From: Actinomycetes bacterium
GTDB taxonomy: Bacteria > Actinomycetota > Acidimicrobiia > Acidimicrobiales > Acidimicrobiaceae
Reading direction: 5' to 3'
Assembly: GCA_021823385.1 (NCBI GenBank)
Contig: JAKAOC010000129.1
Coordinates: forward strand, 1-6,735
Length of the DNA stretch: 6,735 bases
Shown: positions 1 through 5,877 of the stretch, piece after piece
Numbering within the stretch: the stretch's first letter is position 1
Layout: every line of letters starts with the position of its first letter
The notes under the pieces: generated by a model
The model's input: the letters and a program-made list of their open reading frames with translations, nothing else
Databases searched by the model: none
Told to the model about the DNA's origin: nothing
Position numbers and translations under genes: made by a program

Positions 1-1
1 C

Positions 2-1426
2 GCCGAGGTCGACGCGCTCTCCACCCGCCTGGCCAACACCTTCGCCGGGCTTGGCTTCGAGCAGCTGGAGCGAGTCGGGATCCTCTTCGGCAACCACCTG
101 CACACCATGGCACTCGACTTCGCCTCCGTGAAGGCGCGGCTCACCCGCGTCCCGCTGAATGCGCGGCTGGCCGCCGCCGAGCACATCTCGATGGTGGCCG
201 GAGCCGGCGTCAGGCGCGTGGTATTCCAGCCCGAGCTCACCGAACGGGCGCTGGAGCTGGAGGCGGCGATAGACGGCCTCTCCCTCTACTCCCTAGGGCC
301 CAACCCGGCAGGAAAGCCCGACCTGCTGGAGCTGGCCCGCCAAGCAGGAGGCGCCCGGCCACGGCTCGCCTACTCACCCGGCGACCCCATCCTGGCCCTA
401 TACACCTCCGGGACCACCGGCACGCTGAAGGCGGCGCTGCACACTCAGGCAAGCTATGCGGGGGTGGTGGCCAACATCATGGCCAACCTGGTCTTTCCCG
501 CTCGCGACGACGTCATGGTGCATGCCGCGCCACTGATTCACGCCTCCGGCACCTTCGTGCTCCCCTTCTGGCTGCGCGGCGGGCGGGCTCACGTGCTTCC
601 CGGTTTCGATCCCGGCTCCTACCTCAACGCCTGCGAGTCCGAAGCGATCACGCATGCCTCGCTGGTGCCGACCATGCTGCAGATGCTGCTGGCCAACACC
701 ACTGTCGACGCCGGCCGTCTGGCACTCAAGTCGGTCATCTACGGAGCCTCGCCCATGCCGTCTGCGACCATCGAGGAGGCGATGACGGCCTTCGGCCCAA
801 TCTTCACCCAGTACTACGGGCAGACCGAGGCGCCACTGGCCATCTCCGTCCTTGCGGCCGAGGATCACCTGGCCGCGGCGGAACTGCGCAGCTCGGCGGG
901 CAGCCCTGCAGTGGATGCCCGGGTTCAGGTACTGGGCAAGGAGGGGGAGGAGCTCCCGGCCGGCGAAATCGGCGAGATAGCGGTCGAGGCCCCCTTCGTC
1001 ATGGCCGGATACCTCGACGCTCCCGAGCTGAACGCCCAGACCTTCCTGGGGCCCGGCAAGGTGCGCACGCGCGACCTCGGCTACTTCGACGAGCGAGGCT
1101 ACTTGTACCTGGTCGACAGATCCTCGGACATGATCGTCACCGGCGGCTACAACGTCTATCCGCGCGAGGTCGAGGACGTGCTGCTCACCCACCCGGCAGT
1201 GGCCGAGTGCGGTGTTGTCGGACGGCCCGACCCCACCTGGGTGGAGGCCGTCGTGGCGTTCGTGACCCTGCGGCCGGGTCGCGAGGCGACCGAGGACGAG
1301 CTGCGCGAGTTCGCCCGCCGCCGCCTGGCCGGATACAAGGTGCCCAAGGAGATCCGGATCTGTGGCCCGCTGCCCAAATCCGCCGTGGGCAAAGTACTGC
1401 GCAGAGCCCTGCGTGAACAGGTATAG
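2..1426 (+). CDS. Acyl-CoA synthetase (AMP-forming ligase), 5' partial
   Basis: Member of the ANL adenylate-forming superfamily, which activates a carboxylic acid as acyl-AMP and transfers it to CoA. The reading frame is open from base 2, and the residues before the first in-frame ATG (107) already look like the family N-terminus (LSTRLANTFAGLGF, then VGILFGN). The true start is therefore left of the window, and the ATG at 107 is internal. About 474 residues are visible, against roughly 500-520 for the family, so little is missing. Motifs in order: phosphate-binding loop YTSGTTG (401-421) with its lysine at 428-430; YGQTE (815-829); the ribose-binding Asp in RTRDLGY (1073-1075); the hinge region DRSSDMIVTGGYNVYPREVE (1118-1177); and the C-terminal catalytic lysine in SAVGKVLRR (1391-1393). 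Two signature spots deviate: the loop continues TLKAA rather than the usual xPKG, and TGD is TRD. All residues expected to be catalytic remain. The acid substrate (fatty, alicyclic or aromatic) cannot be told. It probably forms an operon with the crotonase 8 bases downstream. Confidence 0.93.
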   Translation, partial: AEVDALSTRLANTFAGLGFEQLERVGILFGNHLHTMALDFASVKARLTRVPLNARLAAAEHISMVAGAGVRRVVFQPELTERALELEAAIDGLSLYSLGPNPAGKPDLLELARQAGGARPRLAYSPGDPILALYTSGTTGTLKAALHTQASYAGVVANIMANLVFPARDDVMVHAAPLIHASGTFVLPFWLRGGRAHVLPGFDPGSYLNACESEAITHASLVPTMLQMLLANTTVDAGRLALKSVIYGASPMPSATIEEAMTAFGPIFTQYYGQTEAPLAISVLAAEDHLAAAELRSSAGSPAVDARVQVLGKEGEELPAGEIGEIAVEAPFVMAGYLDAPELNAQTFLGPGKVRTRDLGYFDERGYLYLVDRSSDMIVTGGYNVYPREVEDVLLTHPAVAECGVVGRPDPTWVEAVVAFVTLRPGREATEDELREFARRRLAGYKVPKEIRICGPLPKSAVGKVLRRALREQV

Positions 1427-1430
1427 GAGG
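1425..1430 (+). promoter_or_regulatory. Ribosome binding site of the crotonase gene
   Basis: A perfect AGGAGG overlaps the TAG stop of the upstream ligase and lies 4 bases before the GTG at 1435. It supports that GTG as the start and suggests the two genes are translated from one message. The spacing is slightly short but workable. Confidence 0.75.
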
Positions 1431-1434
1431 AAAC

Positions 1435-2199
1435 GTGCCACTGGTCGAGGTCGAGCGCGACGGTGAGGTGGCCGTGATCGCCATCAATCGCCCCGAGGTC
1501 CGCAACGCGGTGAACCGGGCTTGCGCCGAGGAGCTTTCCCACGCCTTCCGGGAATTCGAAACCGATGATACGGCCAAGGTGGCGGTCCTGACCGGAAAGG
1601 GAGGCACGTTCTGTGCCGGCGCGGATCTGGCGGCCCTTGCGCGCGCCGAGGGAAACCGCTTCGAGCGCCACGGGGACGGGCCCATGGGCCCGACGCGCAT
1701 GATGCTCGCCAAGCCCGCCATTGCGGCCGTGGAAGGATACGCGGTGGCCGGTGGCCTCGAGCTGGCCCTCTGGTGCGACCTGCGCGTGGTGGCCGACGAT
1801 GCCGTGCTCGGCGTCTTCTGCCGGCGCTTCGGCGTGCCGCTTGTCGACGGTGGCACCGTGCGGCTCCCGCGCATCGTGGGACTGGGGCGCGCTCTGGACC
1901 TCATCCTCACCGGACGTCCCGTCGGAGCCGAGGAGGCCCTGGGCATGGGTCTCGCCACCCGGGTGGCACCCAAGGGCCAGGCGCTTGCGTCGGCAATCGA
2001 TCTGGCGCGCCAGATCGCGGCCTTTCCCGAGGTCTGCATGCTCCAGGATCGGGCATCGGCATACGAGGGGCTGGAAATGGGGATCGAGGAGGCGCTGCGA
2101 AACGAGTACCAGCACGGGACGGTCTCGGTGCGCGATCGGATGAACGAGATGGCCCAAGGCTTCGTCGAGGGGCGGGGCCGCCACGGCGACTTCGGCTGA
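1435..2199 (+). CDS. Enoyl-CoA hydratase/isomerase family (crotonase) protein
   Basis: A 254-residue crotonase-fold protein, the usual length for single-domain members, acting on acyl-CoA thioesters in the cytoplasm. The GTG start is fixed by the AGGAGG at 1425-1430, and the N-terminus (VEVERDGEVAVIAINRPEVRNA) is typical and complete. The oxyanion-hole segments are visible: GTFCAGADL (residues 57-65) and AAVEGYAVAGGLEL (97-110). Aligned by eye to rat mitochondrial enoyl-CoA hydratase, the first catalytic glutamate (rat Glu144) is kept as Glu109. The position of the second (rat Glu164) is Cys129, within GVFCRRFGVPLVDGGTVRLPR. From memory, this GVFCRR version recurs in an actinobacterial crotonase subgroup, so it is probably a subfamily trait rather than damage. 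Classical hydratase activity is therefore uncertain; isomerase, hydrolase or another crotonase reaction is possible. It is probably co-transcribed with the acyl-CoA synthetase upstream, and a terminator at 2267-2287 appears to end the unit. Confidence 0.94.
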   Translation: MPLVEVERDGEVAVIAINRPEVRNAVNRACAEELSHAFREFETDDTAKVAVLTGKGGTFCAGADLAALARAEGNRFERHGDGPMGPTRMMLAKPAIAAVEGYAVAGGLELALWCDLRVVADDAVLGVFCRRFGVPLVDGGTVRLPRIVGLGRALDLILTGRPVGAEEALGMGLATRVAPKGQALASAIDLARQIAAFPEVCMLQDRASAYEGLEMGIEEALRNEYQHGTVSVRDRMNEMAQGFVEGRGRHGDFG

Positions 2200-2240
2200 G
2201 GCTGCCTCGGTTTGCACCGCAGCGCCCGCCTCGAGACGCC

Positions 2241-2260
2241 TAGTATTCGGATACGTACGG
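2241..2260 (+). promoter_or_regulatory. Possible promoter or operator before the alcohol dehydrogenase
   Basis: The crotonase-dehydrogenase gap (2200-2305) is AT-richer here than its surroundings. It holds TAGTAT (2241-2246), which resembles a -10 box, and a short inverted repeat GTAT-TCGG-ATAC (2243-2254) that could bind a dimeric regulator. No convincing -35 box lies at the right distance: TTGCAC at 2212 is 23 bases away. This is a weak call, based mainly on the lack of any other place for a dehydrogenase promoter. Confidence 0.2.
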
Positions 2261-2266
2261 ACTCCG

Positions 2267-2287
2267 GCCCGGCTCAGCCGGGCTTTT
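2267..2287 (+). terminator. Intrinsic terminator after the crotonase gene
   Basis: A perfect 7-base-pair GC stem (GCCCGGC / GCCGGGC) with a TCA loop is followed directly by TTTT, then GTT. This is a classic rho-independent terminator on the plus strand. It would end the ligase-crotonase transcript 68 bases after the crotonase stop. It also lies only 18 bases before the dehydrogenase ATG, so any dehydrogenase transcript that starts upstream must read through it. Confidence 0.75.
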
Positions 2288-2305
2288 GTTGAATCGAGGG
2301 GTGCC

Positions 2306-3415
2306 ATGAAGACCCAGGCCGCGGTGTTGTGGGAGGTCGGCAAGGAGTGGAGCGTCGAAGAGGTCGAGCTGGCCGACCCGTTGCCGGGCGAGGTGCGCGT
2401 AAAGCTCGCGTCCTCCGGGCTCTGCCACTCCGATGAGCACCTTCTGACGGGCGACGTGCCCGCCGCCCTCCCCATGGTCGGCGGCCACGAGGGCGCGGGA
2501 ATCATCGAGGCGGTTGGACCAGGGGTCACGTCCCTCGCCGAGGGCGACCACGTGGTCCTTAGCTTCATACCCGCTTGCGGTCGCTGCGCGGCCTGCTCCA
2601 CCGGCCATCAGAACCTGTGCGAACTCGGCGCCTACCTGGTGTCCGGCACGGAGATAGCCGGCGGCCAGCGCATCACCGCCCGTGGCCAGGGAGTCGGGAC
2701 AATGTGCTGCCTGGGCACCTTCTCGCCATACGTCGTGGTGCATGAGAGTTCGGCCATCAAGATCCGTGACGACGTTCCTCTGGACAAGGCCTCGCTGGTC
2801 GGTTGCGGCGTGACCACGGGCTTCGGCTCCGCCGTCTACGCCGCGGCGGTGCGCGCGGGCCATACCGTGGTCGTGGTCGGCGCCGGCGGCATCGGGACCA
2901 ACGCCATCCAAGGCGCTCGAGTGGCAGGCGCCCAGTACATCGTGGCGGTCGACCCCGTCGCCTTCAAGCGCGAGAGCGCCATGCTCTACGGGGCCACCCA
3001 CACCGTCCCCGGCCTCGACGAGGCCTACGGGCTGGTGCAGGATCTCACCTGGGGGCGCATGGCCAACTCGGCCATCATGACCACCGGCGTCGCGGACGGG
3101 CAGATGATGGCTCAGATGATGGCGCTGCTGGGCAAGAACGGGACGACAGTGGTCACCTCGCTGGGGCGCTTCGACCGGATGGACGTCAACTTGAGCCTTC
3201 TGGACCTGACCCTCTACGAGAAGAGGGTCCAGGGAGCGCTCTTCGGCTCGGCCAACCCGCGCTTCGACGTCCCCCGCATCCTCGACCTCTACATGGACGG
3301 CATCATCAAGCTGGACGAGCTCATCACCAGGACTTATCCCCTTTCGCAAGTCAACGAGGGATACCAGGACATGCGCGACGGCAAGAACCTGCGCGGCATG
3401 ATCGTCTTTGATTGA
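2306..3415 (+). CDS. NDMA-dependent (nicotinoprotein) zinc alcohol dehydrogenase
   Basis: A 369-residue medium-chain zinc alcohol dehydrogenase that matches the NDMA-dependent (Rxyl_3153-like, TIGR03989) family along its whole length as I recall it. Signature stretches include the start KTQAAVLWE, SSGLCHSDEHLLTGD, GGHEGAG, CSTGHQNLCELGA, VGCGVTTGFGSAVYAA and the end GKNLRGMIVFD. Catalytic zinc ligands are Cys40, His61 and Cys167; structural zinc ligands are Cys91, Cys94, Cys97 and Cys105. The nucleotide-binding glycines are in VGAGGIG (191-197), with the acidic residue Asp216 after the second strand. In this family NAD(H) stays tightly bound and is reoxidised in vitro by the dye NDMA; the physiological acceptor is thought to be mycofactocin. 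The specific alcohol is unknown. The ATG is preceded by GAGGGG (2296-2301). The stop overlaps the start of mftF by 8 bases, so the two are very likely co-transcribed and translationally coupled, which fits the mycofactocin link. Confidence 0.95.
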   Translation: MKTQAAVLWEVGKEWSVEEVELADPLPGEVRVKLASSGLCHSDEHLLTGDVPAALPMVGGHEGAGIIEAVGPGVTSLAEGDHVVLSFIPACGRCAACSTGHQNLCELGAYLVSGTEIAGGQRITARGQGVGTMCCLGTFSPYVVVHESSAIKIRDDVPLDKASLVGCGVTTGFGSAVYAAAVRAGHTVVVVGAGGIGTNAIQGARVAGAQYIVAVDPVAFKRESAMLYGATHTVPGLDEAYGLVQDLTWGRMANSAIMTTGVADGQMMAQMMALLGKNGTTVVTSLGRFDRMDVNLSLLDLTLYEKRVQGALFGSANPRFDVPRILDLYMDGIIKLDELITRTYPLSQVNEGYQDMRDGKNLRGMIVFD

Positions 3416-4895
3416 GGCGCTCGCCGCAGATCTGCGCTTTGAACTGACCGGGGCAAGGCTGGAGGGCTCCGCGCTGATCGGCGAAGCCGATGCGCGAGTG
3501 ATCAAGCTGCGCCCCGGCGGCGTCTCGCTCTGCGAAAGGCTGGCCGGAGGAACCCTCGGCCCGTTTACTCCGCCCGAGCTGCGCCTCCTGGCCCGCCTGG
3601 CCAGGCGTAGAATGCTCCGCCTTTGCGCGCCCGAAGGCGCCTCCGTACCTCGAGTGAGCGCGATCGTTCCAGCACTGAGAAGCCGAGGCGTTCGCGATTG
3701 CCTGGCCGGCCTGGTGCAAGTGCCCGAAGTGACTGAGGTCGTCCTGGTCAGCGACGGCAGTCCCGAAGCGGGCCGTCTGCGAGAAATCGCCGCCGCGAGC
3801 GGAGCGCGCTTCCTTGCCCTCGCCTCGAACCGCGGCCCCGCAGGCGCCCGGAACGCCGGCGCCGCCGCGGCTCGAGGCGAGGTCCTACTTTTCGTGGACA
3901 GCGATGCGGCACCGCTCGAAGGCCTGTCGGCGCTGCTGCGCCTCTTTTCGGCGCCCGGGCTGGCCCTGGCCGCACCACGGGTGCGCGCGGCAGGCGCGCA
4001 AGAGCCGGCCTCCCCCATCGCCAGGGCGATCGCGGACTACGAGCAGCTGCATTCGCCGCTGGACATGGGCGCCGCGCCCGGAGAGGCGGGCGACTCGCCC
4101 ACCTATGTGCCCACCGCCTGCCTGGCGATTCGGGCCGATGAATTCCGCAACCTCGGCGGCTTCGATGAGCGGTTGCGCTACGGGGAGGACGTTGATCTCC
4201 TCTGGAGGCTTCGCGCCCGGGGCGGCATCGCCTACTACTCGGGCAGCGACGGTGCGCGCCATCTGCCGCGGGAAACGCCGGCCGCCTTTCTTCGGCAGCG
4301 TCAGGCCTACGGCTCCTCGGCGGCGCCGCTGGTGAAGCGCCACCCGGGCCGGCTGACTCACCTCCATGTCGACGAAGTCACGGCGGCGATGGCGGCCTTT
4401 CCGCTGGCGGGGACGGCCGTGCGCGTCGCAGCGATTGCGGCCGCGCGACGCCGCCTTGCCTCCCTGGCTCGGCAGGCCGGGCTGGACGAAAGGCGGATGC
4501 CTTCGCTGCGCGTACAGGCCCTCAACGCTCTGGCGGCCGAGCTCTCCATGCTGGTGCGGGCACTTGGCCTTCCGGCGCTCTGGCTCGCACTGCCCTCGCG
4601 GCGGGTGCGGCACAGTTTGGCCAAGGTGCTGACCCTGCTGGCGCTGGCACGTGCCGCCCAAGCCTTGGACGCCGGACGAAGGCCGGCGGCGGCCATTGCC
4701 ACGGGCGCGGTGGCCGTCGCGGACGATATTGCCTACTCGGCTGGTCTCGCCTGGGGTGCCGTGAAGGAGCGCTCCCCCGGCGTCTACGTTCCGACCCTGC
4801 GCGCCGGGCCACTGCTGGCCAGGATGGCCCCCGGCTCTAGTACGGGCTCCGCTCCGAGAAGATCCTCCTCGGATTCTCGACGGTCATCTGCCTGA
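3408..4895 (+). CDS. mftF: Mycofactocin glycosyltransferase MftF
   Basis: A 495-residue family 2 glycosyltransferase that closely follows remembered Mycobacterium tuberculosis MftF (Rv0696). Matches include the N-terminal GSALIGEADARVIKLRPGG, SNRGPAGARNAG (140-151), the nucleotide-sugar DxD as DSD (164-166), YEQLHSPLDMG (211-221), GGFDERLRYGEDVDLLWRLR (250-269), YGSSAAPLVKRHPG (301-314) and the late DDIAYSAGLAWGAVKERSPG (439-458). MftF attaches a beta-1,4-linked glucose chain to (pre)mycofactocin, the redox partner of nicotinoprotein dehydrogenases such as the one just upstream. The TTG start at 3408 is the first possible start, since a TGA in this frame sits at 3399-3401, and it gives an N-terminus that aligns with the family. 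No strong ribosome binding site is seen, so translation probably couples to the dehydrogenase. Several hydrophobic stretches after about residue 324 could contact the membrane. The last 30 or so residues, rich in Ser and Arg, extend past the M. tuberculosis end and overlap the converging lactonase gene. Confidence 0.94.
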   Translation: MIEALAADLRFELTGARLEGSALIGEADARVIKLRPGGVSLCERLAGGTLGPFTPPELRLLARLARRRMLRLCAPEGASVPRVSAIVPALRSRGVRDCLAGLVQVPEVTEVVLVSDGSPEAGRLREIAAASGARFLALASNRGPAGARNAGAAAARGEVLLFVDSDAAPLEGLSALLRLFSAPGLALAAPRVRAAGAQEPASPIARAIADYEQLHSPLDMGAAPGEAGDSPTYVPTACLAIRADEFRNLGGFDERLRYGEDVDLLWRLRARGGIAYYSGSDGARHLPRETPAAFLRQRQAYGSSAAPLVKRHPGRLTHLHVDEVTAAMAAFPLAGTAVRVAAIAAARRRLASLARQAGLDERRMPSLRVQALNALAAELSMLVRALGLPALWLALPSRRVRHSLAKVLTLLALARAAQALDAGRRPAAAIATGAVAVADDIAYSAGLAWGAVKERSPGVYVPTLRAGPLLARMAPGSSTGSAPRRSSSDSRRSSA

Positions 4896-5814
4896 TCTGT
4901 TCCTCGGTCACGCCTCGCTCGCGCAGAGCGGGTATGACGTCCCGCAGTATGTGCATGAAGTGCCAATTCGGAGTGGCCACCGCCAAGGCGGCGTCATCGA
5001 ACCAGTCGTTATGGCATGCCGCGTCGTGGCTCAGCACCATCTTTGACGCATAGCCGAGGCGGCACATCTCCGCCACCGTCTCGACTCTCTGCTCGAACGG
5101 CAGGAGGATGTCGATCCCGAAACGGTCCATGCCCAGGTAAGAGCCGGCGTCGGCGAGCTCGCGCAGATAGCCGATGTCGGTGGTGTCGCCACTGTGCCCG
5201 ATGACCACCCGCGAGAGATCCACACCCTCATCGCTGAAGATGCGCTGCTGGTCGAGCCCGTTGCGCCCCGGAGCGAAGCTGTGCGTCGAGATCGGCACTC
5301 CCGTGAGCCTGTGCGCCTGGGCAACGGCACGCAGGACCCGCTCTACGTCCGCCGTCATGCCTTGATGCTCGGTGGCGCACTTGAGAATTCCCGCCTTGAC
5401 CCCGGTGCCCGCGATGCCCTCCTCGATGTCACCCACGAACATCCGGACCAAGGGCTCCTCGCCGCCAAGTAGCGTGCCGGGCCCGCGATAGAGGAAGAAG
5501 AAGGGCAGTTCGTTGTAGGTGTAAAGGCCGGTAGCGACAACGATGTTCAAGTCGACGCGTTCCGCGACGCGCTGGATGCGCCTGATGTCCCGGCCCAGGC
5601 CGACCACGGTCAGGTCGACGAAGGTCTTGACCCCGGCGGCCGCGAGCTCGTTGAGACGTTCGACGGCCTGGTCTATCCGCGCCTGCTCCTCGCCGAAACC
5701 GGTCTTGTAGTTCTCCTCGATCTCGGTGGAGAGCACGAAGACGTGCTCGTGCATGAGCGTGAAACCCAGCTGGTCGACCTCCACCGGACCCTTGACGGTT
5801 TGGACCTCGGACAT
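4837..5814 (-). CDS. Phosphotriesterase-like lactonase (PLL family)
   Basis: A 325-residue binuclear-metal TIM-barrel hydrolase, closely similar to remembered M. tuberculosis Rv0230c (php/PPH) from the start to the final PRRIF. I chose the ATG at 5814 because its N-terminus (MSEVQTVKGPVEVDQLG) matches that homologue and AAGGGGGG lies just upstream; the GTG at 5859 would add 15 atypical residues. Metal ligands seen: HxH at His22/His24, the carbamylated lysine Lys145 in AGILKCAT, His178 in STH, His207 in GHSGD, and Asp264 in SHDAACHNDW. Tyr98 and Tyr100 in GLYTY and Trp271 in the last active-site loop are features of lactonase-type members rather than true phosphotriesterases. Lactone hydrolysis (acyl-homoserine or other lactones) is therefore the likelier natural activity; promiscuous organophosphate hydrolysis is possible. 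It lies 63 bases after the acyl-CoA synthetase on the same strand, probably in one operon, and converges on mftF with a 59-base overlap. Confidence 0.94.
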   Translation of the reverse strand: MSEVQTVKGPVEVDQLGFTLMHEHVFVLSTEIEENYKTGFGEEQARIDQAVERLNELAAAGVKTFVDLTVVGLGRDIRRIQRVAERVDLNIVVATGLYTYNELPFFFLYRGPGTLLGGEEPLVRMFVGDIEEGIAGTGVKAGILKCATEHQGMTADVERVLRAVAQAHRLTGVPISTHSFAPGRNGLDQQRIFSDEGVDLSRVVIGHSGDTTDIGYLRELADAGSYLGMDRFGIDILLPFEQRVETVAEMCRLGYASKMVLSHDAACHNDWFDDAALAVATPNWHFMHILRDVIPALRERGVTEEQIRQMTVENPRRIFSERSPY

Positions 5815-5816
5815 GG

Positions 5817-5824
5817 CCCCCCTT
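5817..5824 (-). promoter_or_regulatory. Ribosome binding site of the lactonase gene
   Basis: Read on the minus strand, AAGGGGGG lies 2 bases before the ATG at 5814. The purine run is a good if closely spaced Shine-Dalgarno sequence. It favours this ATG over the GTG at 5859. Confidence 0.6.
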
Positions 5825-5877
5825 TCATCTCGTACAAGCTTTGCGTACCGCGCGGGCACGCCCCATCGCGATCGGAT

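Noticed and set aside
2200..2305. A possible small mftA-like precursor peptide gene before the dehydrogenase
   Set aside because: I looked for a short frame ending in the mycofactocin precursor motif (IDGMCGVY-like) and found none in the gap; the gap is largely taken up by the terminator.
1156..2601. A 481-codon open frame on the minus strand across the ligase end, crotonase and dehydrogenase start
   Set aside because: No recognisable motif, and it spans three real features including the terminator gap. It is a high-GC shadow of the plus-strand genes.
2240..4018. A 592-codon open frame on the minus strand across the dehydrogenase and mftF
   Set aside because: Its translation is low-complexity and rich in Arg, Ala, Gly and His with no domain, and it lies opposite two confidently recognised genes. 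Long antisense frames are common in high-GC DNA.
5832..5848. GTAC...GTAC symmetric element between the second ligase and the lactonase
   Set aside because: Only 4-base arms match, the spacing holds no further symmetry, and it lies inside a probable operon. Too weak to call an operator.
5815..5859. A 15-residue N-terminal extension of the lactonase from a GTG at 5859
   Set aside because: The ATG at 5814 has the purine-rich ribosome binding site and gives the N-terminus expected from homologues; the extension does not resemble the family.
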